In this document: one piece after another, positions 1 to 10,206 of the stretch
Numbering within the stretch: position 1 is the first letter of the stretch
Layout: every line of letters begins with the position of its first letter
DNA from: Sphingopyxis lindanitolerans
GTDB taxonomy: Bacteria > Pseudomonadota > Alphaproteobacteria > Sphingomonadales > Sphingomonadaceae
Length of the DNA: 64,000 bases
Assembly: GCF_002993885.1 (NCBI RefSeq)
Contig: NZ_CM009578.1
Coordinates: 2,874,009 to 2,938,008 of the forward strand
Reading direction: 5' to 3'
Notes under the pieces: generated by a model
Seen by the model: only the letters and a program-made list of their open reading frames with translations
What the model was told of the DNA's origin: nothing
Databases searched by the model: none
Position numbers and translations under genes: made by a program

Positions 1-1
1 C

Positions 2-1195
2 GGCTTCCTCTCGACAATCCTCGGCGCGCTGTCCGAAATCCCGCGCGAGCAGCCGATTCGCGAGAATGTCGAGGCAATCGAGGGCATGTCGCGCCGTATC
101 CGCCGCATGCAACATATCGTCGACGCGATGAAGGTCGAGGTGGAGGAACAGGTGGCGGCGCTGTTCGGCACCACCTTTTTCCTCGACACGCCGACCGCGG
201 CGAGGCTGCGGAAATGGCGCGCCAGGGCGCAGGATCAGGCGGCGGTCCGCGCGGGTTTCGCCTTTGCGCCCTATGGTCACGTCAAACTGTCGGCGATCGT
301 CGAGGAATTGGTCGGCGTCGTCGATCGGCTGTCGCCCCCCGAAGGCGATATCCACCGTCGCAATCGGCGGGCCGCGATCTGGGACGAGGCGCGCGCGCGC
401 GGGCTCGACCGGCTCTCGGGCCGCCGCGGCGCGGGGGCGAGCGACGATGCGGTGGTCTTTTTCCGCAGCCACGACCTCGGCTTTCGTATCCGCCGTCTGC
501 GCTTCTTAGCGCGCGAGCTCGACCGCGTGGTCGAGGCAAAGCGCGACACACGCGATCCGGCGTGCGACGCGATGCGCGAGGCGATCTTCACCGCGCTCGG
601 CGTCTATCTCGAGCGCCAGAATGACAGCTGGCTTGCCAGCATCGACGTGGCCGCCGACGCCGATGCGGGACAATGGCTCGACGGCATCGCGGCGCACCGC
701 GACCTGATCCACGCCGACGAGGAAGCCGACGCGCTCGTCGCCGACGCGCTCGGCGGCCTGCCCAAGGACGACCGGCGCACTTTGCTCCTCGCCTATCTCG
801 GCTATCCTTTCTACGACATCGCGACGCTGCCGCTGCTCCAGGGCGAGGGGTTCGACGAGTTCGACCCGATCAAGATCGACCGCATCTCCCCGTCCGACGC
901 GACCGCGATTCGCACCGGCGGCGCGGCGGCGATGCTCAAGGGGGTCGAGTTCAACAGCTTCGGCGCCTTCTTCAGCCGCGCCTATCGCGAGAATGACTAT
1001 CTTTGGGGGCGCCTCCACGGCGCCGACCGGCTGATCGACATCGTATCGAGCAGCGTAACGGGCGAGCGCGCCATGCCCGCCGACGAACTGGCGGTGATCA
1101 AGCGGCGCGCGTTCCACGCGATCCTTGATGAGGAGGAGGATCGGCTACCGAAGGTGAAGGCGCTGATCGACGAATTGAGGGACGAGATCGGCTAA
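2..1195 (+). CDS. Patatin-related protein, C-terminal part (cut by window edge)
   Basis: The frame is open from base 2 with no start needed, so this is the 3' part of a longer gene. The fragment is about 397 residues and ends with TAA at 1195. It resembles the C-terminal half of the large patatin-related proteins (DUF3376 type), notably the stretch NDYLWGRLHGADRLID near the end. In that family the N-terminal half carries the patatin serine hydrolase (lipid acyl hydrolase) site, which would lie outside this window and cannot be checked. The visible part is largely helical and charged and shows no signal peptide or membrane segment. It converges on dnaJ, with a perfect hairpin between them. Confidence 0.7.
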   Translation, partial: GFLSTILGALSEIPREQPIRENVEAIEGMSRRIRRMQHIVDAMKVEVEEQVAALFGTTFFLDTPTAARLRKWRARAQDQAAVRAGFAFAPYGHVKLSAIVEELVGVVDRLSPPEGDIHRRNRRAAIWDEARARGLDRLSGRRGAGASDDAVVFFRSHDLGFRIRRLRFLARELDRVVEAKRDTRDPACDAMREAIFTALGVYLERQNDSWLASIDVAADADAGQWLDGIAAHRDLIHADEEADALVADALGGLPKDDRRTLLLAYLGYPFYDIATLPLLQGEGFDEFDPIKIDRISPSDATAIRTGGAAAMLKGVEFNSFGAFFSRAYRENDYLWGRLHGADRLIDIVSSSVTGERAMPADELAVIKRRAFHAILDEEEDRLPKVKALIDELRDEIG

Positions 1196-1201
1196 ACCTC
1201 T

Positions 1202-1229
1202 CGTCGCCCCCGCGCAGGCGGGGGCGACG
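1202..1229. terminator. Hairpin between convergent patatin-related gene and dnaJ
   Basis: A perfect 12-bp stem (CGTCGCCCCCGC) closes on a GCAG loop. It lies 6 bases after one stop codon and 6 bases before the other, so it could terminate both transcripts. There is no T-run, and similar hairpins occur at 22708-22734 and 47551-47577, so it also belongs to a short repeat family. Confidence 0.55.
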
Positions 1230-1235
1230 GACAGC

Positions 1236-2363
1236 TCACTCCGTCAGATCGTCCCACATTTCCTTGATGCGCCCGAAAAAGCCCTGGCTCGCGGGGCATT
1301 CGTCGCCGGTTTCGGTCTCGCGGAACTCCGCAAGCAGCTCTTTCTGGCGCGCGCTCAGCTTCGTCGGCGTCTCGACATCGACCTGAACGACAAGGTCTCC
1401 GTGGCCGCGGCCGTTGAGTACGGGCATGCCCGCGCCGCGCTGGCGAAGCTGCTTGCCCGACTGGATGCCGACAGGAATATTGATCTCGTGCCCCTTGCGG
1501 TCGAGTCCGGGGATGGTGATGCACCCGCCGAGCGCGGCGGTGGTGAAGCTGATCGGCGCGCGGGTGAACAGCGTCGTGCCTTCGCGCTCGAAAACCTTGT
1601 GCCGCGCCATGTGGAGAAAGATGTAGAGGTCGCCCGGCGCGGCGCCGCGCGCACCGCTCTCGCCCTCGCCCGACAGGCGGATGCGGGTGCCTTCGTCGAC
1701 CCCCGGCGGGATGGTGACGGTCAGCGTCTTGCGCCGATCGACGCGGCCTTCGCCGTGACAATTGTTGCAGGGGTCGGCGATCACCTCGCCCGCGCCCTGG
1801 CAGGTCGGGCAGGTGCGCTCGACCATGAAAAAGCCTTGCTGCGCGCGCACCTTGCCGTGACCGGCGCAGGTCGAGCAGCGGTTGGTGTTGGTGCCGGGCT
1901 TCGCGCCCGACCCGTCGCACGCCTCGCAGCGCGCGGCGACGTCGACCTGGATGTCGCGCGAGCAGCCGGTGAAGGCGTCCTCAAGCCGGATTTCCATGTC
2001 GTAGCGCAGGTCGGCGCCGCGGGCGGGACCGCGCTGTTGCTGCCGCCCGCCGAAGGCCGACCCAAAGATCGATTCGAAAATATCGCCAATGTCGCCGAAA
2101 TCACCATTGCCGCCGCCACTAAAACCGCCGGCGCCGTTGACGCCATCCTTGCCGAAGCGGTCATAGGCGGCGCGTTTCTGCGGGTCGCGCAGGCAGTCAT
2201 AGGCTTCGCTGATCGCCTTGAAGCGCGCTTCGCTGTCGTGACACCCCGGATTCTTGTCGGGGTGATATTGCATCGCCAGCTTGCGGTAACTCGCTTTGAG
2301 CGCCGCATTGTCGGCGGTGCGCTCGACTTCGAGCAATTCGTAATAATCGATGTCGAGCGACAT
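1236..2363 (-). CDS. dnaJ: Chaperone protein DnaJ
   Basis: Type I Hsp40 co-chaperone of 375 residues that stimulates the DnaK ATPase and delivers unfolded clients. Seen in order: an N-terminal J domain with the HPD tripeptide (YHPDKNPG), a Gly-rich linker with GGFSGGGNG, a zinc-finger region with four CxxCxGxG repeats (CEACDGSG, CSTCAGHG, CPTCQGAG, CNNCHGEG), then the C-terminal substrate-binding domains. The start at 2363 is chosen because the J domain begins at once (MSLDIDYYELLEV) and AGGGG lies 4-8 bases upstream; an ATG 24 bases earlier adds only unrelated residues. It lies downstream of dnaK on the same strand, and the 122-bp gap holds a palindromic repeat. Confidence 0.96.
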   Translation of the reverse strand: MSLDIDYYELLEVERTADNAALKASYRKLAMQYHPDKNPGCHDSEARFKAISEAYDCLRDPQKRAAYDRFGKDGVNGAGGFSGGGNGDFGDIGDIFESIFGSAFGGRQQQRGPARGADLRYDMEIRLEDAFTGCSRDIQVDVAARCEACDGSGAKPGTNTNRCSTCAGHGKVRAQQGFFMVERTCPTCQGAGEVIADPCNNCHGEGRVDRRKTLTVTIPPGVDEGTRIRLSGEGESGARGAAPGDLYIFLHMARHKVFEREGTTLFTRAPISFTTAALGGCITIPGLDRKGHEINIPVGIQSGKQLRQRGAGMPVLNGRGHGDLVVQVDVETPTKLSARQKELLAEFRETETGDECPASQGFFGRIKEMWDDLTE

Positions 2364-2391
2364 GATGCCCCTAACCTCGCTTCCCATAACC

Positions 2392-2469
2392 GCCCGTCCC
2401 GAGCCTGTCGAAGGCCCGTTCTTTCCCGAAGGAAGAAGGTCGGTGCTTCGACAGGCTCAACACGAGCGG
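2392..2469. repeat. Palindromic repeat between dnaK and dnaJ (CTTCGACAGGCTCA family)
   Basis: Two inverted arms (GAGCCTGTCGAAG at about 2401-2413 and CTTCGACAGGCTC at about 2446-2458) flank a smaller hairpin, TTCTTTCCCGAAGGAAGAA. This is the same family as the element inside mtaB at 46283-46366. In the dnaK-dnaJ transcript it would fold into a long stem and could affect relative dnaJ expression or mRNA stability. Confidence 0.8.
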
Positions 2470-2485
2470 CATAGGGATGAGAGCC

Positions 2486-4405
<1,920 letters not shown>

Positions 4406-4473
4406 GGGTATTTTTGTCCTTGTTGCTTCATTCGGCGCTCTGAAACGGCGCGCCGTGCGTTGATTTGATGGGG

Positions 4474-4504
4474 GCGATATAGGTGCGCTTTGCCTTGGCA
4501 CAAG
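4474..4504 (-). promoter_or_regulatory. Predicted sigma32 (RpoH) promoter of dnaK
   Basis: Reading the minus strand, CTTG (4504-4501) is followed by 17 bases and then CCTATATCG (from 4483). This fits the alphaproteobacterial heat-shock pattern CTTG-N17/18-CYTATnT. It leaves a 5' leader of roughly 60-65 bases before the dnaK ATG. Confidence 0.65.
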
Positions 4505-4562
4505 GGTTTTGACGGCTTATCTGGGGTGCAAGAATTGACGCATTTCGGGAGTCCCAAGCATC

Positions 4563-5087
4563 ATGAAGCCCTTTGCCATAGCCGCCATAGCCGCCACAGC
4601 GCTCAGCTTGACCGCGTGCGAGAAGAATCTGGGCGCGGGGCAGCCGCTCAACGTCGTCGCGGGTTATATCCAGATGGGGGCGACTCCCGACAGCCCCGCG
4701 GCAGGCTATTTCACCGTCGAGGGCGGCCCGCGCGACGTCGAACTGGTCGCGGTGACCGCCGATCTCGCGCAGCGGGTCGAGATGCACGAAAGCGTCAAGG
4801 AAAACGGCATCGTGACGATGAAGCCGCTTGCCCGCGCCGCCGTCCCGGCAAAGGGCAAGCTCGAATTCAAGCCGGGTGGCAAGCATCTGATGATCTGGCA
4901 TATCAACGGCGCCGCGGTGCGCGCGGGCAAGCTGCCGATGGCCTTCGTCTTCACCAACAATGACAATGAACGCATCCTGTTCGACCTGCCGATCAAGCCG
5001 GCGCCGACCGCCGACGGTGCCGACGGCGGCATGACGATGGATCATGGCGCGATGGATCATGGATCGGCCGACGCGGCAAAGAAATAA
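4563..5087 (+). CDS. PCu(A)C-type periplasmic copper chaperone lipoprotein
   Basis: A 174-residue exported protein. Residues 1-19 form a lipoprotein signal with lipobox LTAC (Cys19). The PCu(A)C copper site is visible as MHESVKENGIVTM followed about 20 residues later by HLMIW, which fits the H-x10-M-x21-H-x-M ligand pattern. The family delivers Cu(I) in the periplasm, typically to the CuA site of cytochrome oxidase. The C-terminus adds a second Met/His-rich stretch (MTMDHGAMDHG), a likely extra copper-binding tail. It is divergent from dnaK and followed by a palindromic repeat. Confidence 0.88.
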   Translation: MKPFAIAAIAATALSLTACEKNLGAGQPLNVVAGYIQMGATPDSPAAGYFTVEGGPRDVELVAVTADLAQRVEMHESVKENGIVTMKPLARAAVPAKGKLEFKPGGKHLMIWHINGAAVRAGKLPMAFVFTNNDNERILFDLPIKPAPTADGADGGMTMDHGAMDHGSADAAKK

Positions 5088-5105
5088 GGGTGGTACCCGC
5101 CTCTT

Positions 5106-5233
5106 CGTCATTGCGAGCCCTTCGACTGTCTTGCAGGCGCTCGGGACACATTAAGCGAAGCCATCCAGGCTGGTTCCCGCCCGCTCTGGCCCGCTCTGGA
5201 TCGCCGCGTCGCCTTTGGCTCCTCGCAATGACG
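5106..5233. repeat. Palindromic repeat with CGTCATTGCGAG ends
   Basis: The outer ends CGTCATTGCGAG (5106-5117) and CTCGCAATGACG (5222-5233) are exact inverted copies. Inside are partly paired stretches (GAAGCCATCCAG against CTCTGGATCGCCGCGTCGCC). This is a familiar intergenic repeat type in alphaproteobacteria. It ends 8 bases before the next start codon, so that gene's ribosome-binding region (GGGG) sits at its edge. Confidence 0.8.
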
Positions 5234-5241
5234 GGGTCTTG

Positions 5242-5766
5242 ATGCCGCGCCCGTCGCGCCCCCTGACCGAGGGAGAAATCGTGCTCGCCCGGACCGTGTT
5301 CGGCGCCGCGATCGACTATGCGCGCGTGCGGGTGTGCCACTATAAATGGATATTCTTCCAGCCGCGCCGGATCGTCATGGCGCCGATGGGCGACCTGCAT
5401 TTCCACCCCAGGGGCGGCGTCTATTGCGACGATTTCGCCTGTCCGGTCGGCGGCCGGGCCGAGGAGCTCAAGGCGAAGGGGCTGTTCCTTCACGAGATGA
5501 CCCACGTCTGGCAGGCGCAGCAGCGCGGACGCTGGTATCTGGTGCTGATGCGGCACCCCTTCGCGACCTATGATTACAGTCTGAAGCCGGGCTGGCCGCT
5601 CGCCCGCTACGGGCTTGAGCAGCAGGCGGAGATCGTGCGCCATTATTGGCTGCTCACACAGGGCGTGACGATCGGCGGCGCCGCCGATGTCGGAGCCTAT
5701 CGGGCGATTCTTCCCCCCGAATGGGAAAAATCCGCGTTTTCTAAATCGTCCGGTGATTCCGCCTGA
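5242..5766 (+). CDS. Small HEMTH-motif protein, metallopeptidase-like
   Basis: A 174-residue soluble protein with no signal peptide. It carries LFLHEMTHVWQ at about residues 90-100, an HExxH zinc-binding motif, and later a Tyr/His-rich stretch (EQQAEIVRHYW) that might supply the third ligand. This suggests a zinc peptidase fold, but no close family or substrate can be named. The start is set at 5242 because an alternative 27 bases upstream lies inside the adjoining repeat, and GGGG precedes 5242. It converges on the minus-strand gene at 5793. Confidence 0.6.
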   Translation: MPRPSRPLTEGEIVLARTVFGAAIDYARVRVCHYKWIFFQPRRIVMAPMGDLHFHPRGGVYCDDFACPVGGRAEELKAKGLFLHEMTHVWQAQQRGRWYLVLMRHPFATYDYSLKPGWPLARYGLEQQAEIVRHYWLLTQGVTIGGAADVGAYRAILPPEWEKSAFSKSSGDSA

Positions 5767-5792
5767 TTGGAAAACGCCAGGCGGTCACCGAT

Positions 5793-6326
5793 CTATCGTG
5801 GACCCGCGACGAAGGTGTTTTGCGACGCGAGGATCTTCCATTCGCCGTTTCGCCTTTGCACGACATGCTTGAGGCGCGTTCTCACCACGCCGTTCGGCGC
5901 TCCGGGCGGCGGCGGCGAGAAGCCACTTGCCGCCGTGTCGATATCGACGATGAACAGGTCGGCGGTCAGGAACTGAACCCTGCGAACCTGCGCCGTCATA
6001 TGTGTGTCCCGGGCCGGTCCTTTCCACAGGTCGACGTGGGTCTGGATGATCGCCGCCCGGCCGGACCAGACCTGCCCCGACGGATCGACCAACTCCGCAT
6101 CGTCCCAATAGGCGTCGCCATAGGCTTTGCCATCGCGCCGATTCCAGCTTTCGGCGAATTGTGCCGCCAGATGGTCGGCCGCCGTTTGTTGCTCGCCGTT
6201 TGCCGCCGCATCTCGGGCCGATGCGCTCGGCGGCGATGCGTCCGGCGTCGGCGCCCCGGCCTGCGCCGCACCGCACAGAGTGACAAGGCCGATGGCGACC
6301 AGGCTGACGAGGGCGCGGTGCTTCAT
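5793..6326 (-). CDS. Exported SnoaL-like (DUF4440/SgcJ type) protein
   Basis: About 177 residues. A Sec signal peptide (MKHRALVSLVAIGLVTLCGA, cleaved after AQA) is followed by an Ala/Pro-rich linker and an NTF2-like domain. The usual features of that domain are visible: FAESWNRRDGKAYGDAYWDDAELVDP, here quoted only as landmarks FAESWNRRD and DDAELVDP, then GRAAI and a final WKILASQNT strand. These cone-shaped domains bind small ligands, and no specific reaction can be assigned. Two ATGs are adjacent; the second (6326) is better spaced from GGAG. It is divergent from rmuC. Confidence 0.65.
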   Translation of the reverse strand: MKHRALVSLVAIGLVTLCGAAQAGAPTPDASPPSASARDAAANGEQQTAADHLAAQFAESWNRRDGKAYGDAYWDDAELVDPSGQVWSGRAAIIQTHVDLWKGPARDTHMTAQVRRVQFLTADLFIVDIDTAASGFSPPPPGAPNGVVRTRLKHVVQRRNGEWKILASQNTFVAGPR

Positions 6327-6502
6327 CATTTTCTCCGATCGGATTTGGCAACCCGTCAACGGGCGACTCGGGATGATAGTATCGGCCATCGAGCCCTTTT
6401 TACCATCGTGATATGACGGCCCCCGGCCTTATGCGCCGGTTTGGCCGCCGATGGACAAATAGCGGGTAGCCAGACGGGCGCTGTTCGTCCTATGTTCCGG
6501 GC

Positions 6503-7846
6503 ATGAACGCCATGCCGCTGCTCGCCGCCTTCGTCGCCCTGTTTCTCGGGGGCCTGATTGGCTGGCTGTTCGCCGGGCGGCAGGCGGGGGCGCTCAAGGC
6601 CGAGCGCGACGGATTGTCCGATCGGTTCAAGGTCGCGGTGACCGACCTTGCGGCCGAGGCCGAAGCGCGCAAGGCCGCCGACATCCGGCTGGCCGCGCTG
6701 CTCGCCGAGCAGACGGCGCGCGATGCGGCGCACGAAGCGCAGATCGCGCAACTCAAGGAGGCGCAGGCGGCGCTCACCGCACAGTTCCGCGAGGTCGGGC
6801 AAGTGATGCTCGGCGAGGCGCAAAAGGCCTTTCTCGAACGCGCCGACGCGCGCTTTCGCCAGAGCGAGGAAAGCGCGGGGCAGAATCTGAAGGCGTTGCT
6901 TACCCCCGTCCACGACCGATTGCAGAAATATGAAGACGCGGTCGGCAAGGTCGAGGCGGAACGCCAGAACGCGTTCGGGCTGCTCCACGGGCAGATCGCC
7001 GCGATGCGCGAAGGCACCGAGCGCGTGTCGAGTGAGGCGGCGAAGCTCGTCAATGCGCTGCGCAACGCGCCCAAGGCGCGCGGCCGCTGGGGCGAACAGC
7101 AGCTTCGCAACGTCCTCGAAAGCTGCGGGCTTTCGGAACATGCCGATTTCCAGACCGAGGTCAGCGTCGCCGACGGTGATGGCGGGCGACTGCGCCCCGA
7201 CGTGGTGGTGAAGGTGCCCGGCGGGCAGAACCTCGTCATCGACGCCAAGGTTTCGCTGAACGCCTATCAGGATGCGTTCGGCGCGGTCGACGAGGGCGAG
7301 AAGGCGGTGCATCTCGCGGCGCACGCCGCGGCGATGAAGACGCACGTCAATCTGCTCGGCGCCAAATCCTATTGGAACCAGTTCGACGACACCCCCGACT
7401 TTGTCGTGATGTTCGTCCCCGGCGAGCATTTCCTTGCCGCGGCGCTCGACCAGGACCACGAGCTTTGGGATTATGCGTTCGAGCGCAAGGTGCTGCTCGC
7501 AACGCCGACCAACCTGATCGCGATCGCGCGCACCGTTGCGGCGGTGTGGCGACAGGAAAAGCTCGCCGGGCAGGCGCGCGAGATCGCGATGCTGGGCAAG
7601 GAGCTTTACGCGCGCATGTCGGTGATGGGATCGCATATCGCGCGGGTCGGCAAGAATCTCGACCAGGCGACGGGGGCCTATAATGCCTTCGTCGGCAGCT
7701 TCGAATCGCAGGTGCTGACGCAGGCCAAGCGCTTCGAGGCGCTCGACGTCGAGACGGGGGACCGCGAAATTCCGGCGCTCCCCGTCGCCGAACAGGCTGC
7801 GCGCCCGCTCGCCAAGCTTTCGGGCACGAGCGGCGCGAACGACTAG
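6503..7846 (+). CDS. rmuC: DNA recombination protein RmuC
   Basis: A 447-residue RmuC-family protein. One N-terminal membrane helix (residues 2-22) is followed by a long coiled coil (about 25-170, rich in Ala, Glu, Lys and Arg). The conserved nuclease-like domain follows, with KARGRWGEQQLRNVLE, RPDVVVKVPGGQNLVIDAKVSLNAY (landmark DAKVSLNAY) and FVPGEHFLAAAL. The family limits DNA inversions and rearrangements between short repeats, probably by acting on abnormal DNA structures. The TAG stop overlaps the convergent next gene by 4 bases (CTAG). Confidence 0.93.
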   Translation: MNAMPLLAAFVALFLGGLIGWLFAGRQAGALKAERDGLSDRFKVAVTDLAAEAEARKAADIRLAALLAEQTARDAAHEAQIAQLKEAQAALTAQFREVGQVMLGEAQKAFLERADARFRQSEESAGQNLKALLTPVHDRLQKYEDAVGKVEAERQNAFGLLHGQIAAMREGTERVSSEAAKLVNALRNAPKARGRWGEQQLRNVLESCGLSEHADFQTEVSVADGDGGRLRPDVVVKVPGGQNLVIDAKVSLNAYQDAFGAVDEGEKAVHLAAHAAAMKTHVNLLGAKSYWNQFDDTPDFVVMFVPGEHFLAAALDQDHELWDYAFERKVLLATPTNLIAIARTVAAVWRQEKLAGQAREIAMLGKELYARMSVMGSHIARVGKNLDQATGAYNAFVGSFESQVLTQAKRFEALDVETGDREIPALPVAEQAARPLAKLSGTSGAND

Positions 7847-8556
7847 ATCGCGCGCCTCAACACCGCCGTTTGTCCATTGGTGCCGGTAATTTCCATCGTA
7901 CCGTCGCTTGGAAAGCCGATGCTGACCGGCGTCGCCATCAGGCTGAAGAACGCCCGTTCCTGATCCATTCCCGCGCCCGGGCACGCCATCTTGGTCGCCA
8001 TCAGCGGCCCTGCGGTCAGCGCCCGGCCGTCGGCGGTATAGCCGCCCGAAAAGCGGTTGCACCCCGCGCTGCCGCTGAGGCGCGTGCCGTCGAACGCCAG
8101 CGAGGTCGGCCGGTCGGGCGCGACGGGCGCCCCGCCGATCGACACGAAGGTCCAGTTCGACCCCGCGAGCGTGTCGGGCGGCAGAATCGCGCCGCCGCAG
8201 CCCTGCACAGTCTTGCCGTCGGCAGTGACGCGCACCGTGTCGGCATAGCGGCGGTCGCTCATCCCGTCGCTGCACGCGCGATGCTCGATGGCGACCGACA
8301 GCCGGCCGGTGGCATAGGTCTGGCCGTTCGCTGCCGACGTCGCGCCGGGGTTCGGCACCGCGATCTTCGTCTCGCCATAGTCGCCGGCATAGGACAGCCG
8401 CTCGGGCGTGATCTCGAGCGTCCAGCCGGGCTCGGTGCCGACCGCCATATAGGCGGCGGCTGGCGCGGGCTTTTCGCCGGGGGCCTGCGGGGTGCCCGAA
8501 GCGGCGCAGCCGGCAAGGACCAGCGGCAGGGCGATGAGGGGGAGGATGCGTGTCAC
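7843..8556 (-). CDS. META-domain (HslJ-like) lipoprotein with COG3650-type N-terminal domain
   Basis: A 237-residue envelope lipoprotein with signal and lipobox LAGC (Cys16). Residues about 35-115 look like the COG3650 domain (GTEPGWTLEITPE, then ACSDGMSDRRYADTV). Residues about 130-235 form a META/HslJ domain (LAGSNWTFVSI, GSAGCNRFSGGYT, MACPGAGMDQERAFF). META domains are linked to envelope stress or heat-shock responses, and molecular function is unknown. It overlaps the end of rmuC by 4 bases in convergent orientation. Confidence 0.8.
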   Translation of the reverse strand: MTRILPLIALPLVLAGCAASGTPQAPGEKPAPAAAYMAVGTEPGWTLEITPERLSYAGDYGETKIAVPNPGATSAANGQTYATGRLSVAIEHRACSDGMSDRRYADTVRVTADGKTVQGCGGAILPPDTLAGSNWTFVSIGGAPVAPDRPTSLAFDGTRLSGSAGCNRFSGGYTADGRALTAGPLMATKMACPGAGMDQERAFFSLMATPVSIGFPSDGTMEITGTNGQTAVLRRAI

Positions 8557-8646
8557 AACAAAGCCTTTCGTTCGACGTCACCCGGATATTGCTCCGGTAT
8601 GACGAGATTGTCGAAGCCGCCGTTAAGCGCCCGCGAATGGCCGCGC

Positions 8647-8676
8647 GCTGAACGGCCTCGCCAACCGCCGTTCAGC
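8647..8676 (-). terminator. Hairpin at the 3' end of the SpoU methyltransferase gene
   Basis: Perfect 10-bp inverted arms, GCTGAACGGC and GCCGTTCAGC, with a 10-base loop. The arm nearer the gene covers its stop codon. There is no T-run, so this may be an mRNA 3'-end stabiliser rather than a strong intrinsic terminator. Confidence 0.45.
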
Positions 8677-9484
8677 TTCGCCGCTGGTTCAGCACCTCAT
8701 AGGCCATCACCGCCGCCGCAACCGCGGCGTTCAGGCTGTCGGCCTTGCCCATCATCGGCATCTTCACCCGCACATCGGCGGCCGCGGCATAGTCGGCGGG
8801 CAGGCCCTGCGATTCGTTGCCGATCAGGATAAAGGTCGGCGCGGCATAGCGCACCGCCTGATAATCCTGCGTGTCGCCGCCGAGCCAGGTCGCGACGAGT
8901 TCGCCCGGTCCGCCGCGCAGCCAAGGCAGGAACTCGTCCCAGCGCGCCTGCACGAGCCGCTGGGTGAAGATCGCCCCCATGCTCGCGCGCACCGCCTCGA
9001 CCGCATAGGGATCGGTGCAGTCATCGAGCAGGATCAGCCCGCCCGCGCCGACCGCGTCGCCGGTGCGCAGCATCGTGCCGAGATTGCCGGGGTCGCGCGG
9101 CCGCTCGGCGACGAGCCAGATCGGCGCGGCGGCGCGATCGAGGTCGGCGAGGCGCGTCTTCGGCTCGGCGTAAATGCCGACGATCGTCTGCGGATTATCC
9201 TTGCCCGACAATTTGGACAGGATCGCGGGCGTGGTGTCGATCACCTCCCCCCCGCTGGCGAGGGTCGCCTCGACCAGCGCTTTCGCGAGCGGATGGCCCG
9301 CACCTTCGTCGGCAAGAAACAGCCAGTGCGGCAGCACCCCCGCCTCGCGCGCTTCGGTGGCGATACGCAGCCCTTCGGCGAGGAACAGCCCCTCGGCGCG
9401 CCGGTGCCGTTTCTCGCGCAGCAGGCGCATCCGCTTGACCAGCGGATTGGAGAAGCTTTCGATGCGGCTGCGATGGGCGGTCAT
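8672..9484 (-). CDS. SpoU/TrmH-family RNA 2'-O-methyltransferase
   Basis: A 270-residue SPOUT methyltransferase. An N-terminal substrate-binding domain (SRIESFSNPLVKRMRLLREK) precedes the knotted catalytic domain. All three SpoU motifs are seen: ERPRDPGNLGTMLRTGDAVG, ILIGNESQGLP and VKMPMMGKADSLNAAVAAAV. It should methylate ribose 2'-OH in rRNA or tRNA with SAM; the exact nucleotide cannot be told. The start at 9484 lies 4 bases after the ptsH stop, so it is the last gene of the hprK-rapZ-PTS run. A longer in-frame extension would only overlap ptsH. Confidence 0.9.
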   Translation of the reverse strand: MTAHRSRIESFSNPLVKRMRLLREKRHRRAEGLFLAEGLRIATEAREAGVLPHWLFLADEGAGHPLAKALVEATLASGGEVIDTTPAILSKLSGKDNPQTIVGIYAEPKTRLADLDRAAAPIWLVAERPRDPGNLGTMLRTGDAVGAGGLILLDDCTDPYAVEAVRASMGAIFTQRLVQARWDEFLPWLRGGPGELVATWLGGDTQDYQAVRYAAPTFILIGNESQGLPADYAAAADVRVKMPMMGKADSLNAAVAAAVMAYEVLNQRRS

Positions 9485-9488
9485 GCCC

Positions 9489-9767
9489 TCAATCCTCGCC
9501 GAAACTGTCCTTGACCAGCCCGACGAGCTTGAGCAGCGCCGCGTCGGCGCCGTCGCCCTTCGTGTGGATCGTGATGCTGTCGCCTTTCGCGGCGCCAAGC
9601 ATCATCAGCCCCATGATCGACGTGCCGTTGACGCGGCTGCCGCCTTTTTCGACTTCGACGCTGACGGTCTCGGGCAGGCGGCTGACGAAGGTCACGAACT
9701 TGGCGCTCGCGCGGGCGTGCAGCCCGCGCTGGTTGGTGATCTCGACCGTTTCGCTATTTTCGTTCAT
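9489..9767 (-). CDS. ptsH: Phosphocarrier protein HPr (regulatory PTS)
   Basis: A 92-residue HPr. The phosphoryl-accepting histidine is His17 in NQRGLHARA. The serine equivalent to the kinase-regulated Ser46 lies in NGTSIMGLMML (Ser50). It passes phosphate from enzyme I to the EIIA encoded just upstream. No sugar permease is present nearby, so the role is probably regulatory. It overlaps the EIIA gene by 4 bases (ATGA), implying translational coupling, and has the HPr kinase gene two genes upstream. Confidence 0.95.
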   Translation of the reverse strand: MNENSETVEITNQRGLHARASAKFVTFVSRLPETVSVEVEKGGSRVNGTSIMGLMMLGAAKGDSITIHTKGDGADAALLKLVGLVKDSFGED

Positions 9768-10192
9768 GGCCCCACTCCCAGCATCTCTGACGCGACGGAG
9801 ATATATTTCTGGCCCGCTTCCTTGGCCGCGATCACCGCGGCGCGCAGGTCCATCGCCTTGCGCGCGCTTTCGAGGCGGATCAGCATCGGCAGGTTCACCC
9901 CCGCGATCACTTCGGTCCGCCCATGTTCGAGCAGGCTGATCGCGAGGTTCGACGGCGTGCCGCCGAACAGGTCGGTCAGCATGATCACGCCGCGGCCCGC
10001 GTCGACCTTGCGGATCGCGTCGGCGATTTCCTTGCGGCGCATTTCCATATTGTCGTTGGGGCCGATGCACACGGTGGCGATCGCGCGCTGCGGGCCGACG
10101 ACATGCTCCATCGCGGTGACCATTTCCTCGGCGAGGCGGCCGTGGGTGACGAGGACCATTCCCAGCAGCGGCAATGCTTTATCGACGGCCAT
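9764..10192 (-). CDS. PTS EIIA component, mannose family
   Basis: A 142-residue EIIA-Man domain. The active histidine is His17 in LVTHGRLAEEM, and the family-typical GGTPSNLA loop and NLPMLIRL are present. No IIB, IIC or IID genes occur here, so it likely serves as a phosphorylation sensor rather than a sugar transporter. The ATG at 10192 is preferred; a TTG 9 bases earlier sits only 3 bases from AAGGG. It follows rapZ by 14 bases and overlaps ptsH. Confidence 0.92.
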   Translation of the reverse strand: MAVDKALPLLGMVLVTHGRLAEEMVTAMEHVVGPQRAIATVCIGPNDNMEMRRKEIADAIRKVDAGRGVIMLTDLFGGTPSNLAISLLEHGRTEVIAGVNLPMLIRLESARKAMDLRAAVIAAKEAGQKYISVASEMLGVGP

Positions 10193-10206
10193 GAAATGCA
10201 AGACCC

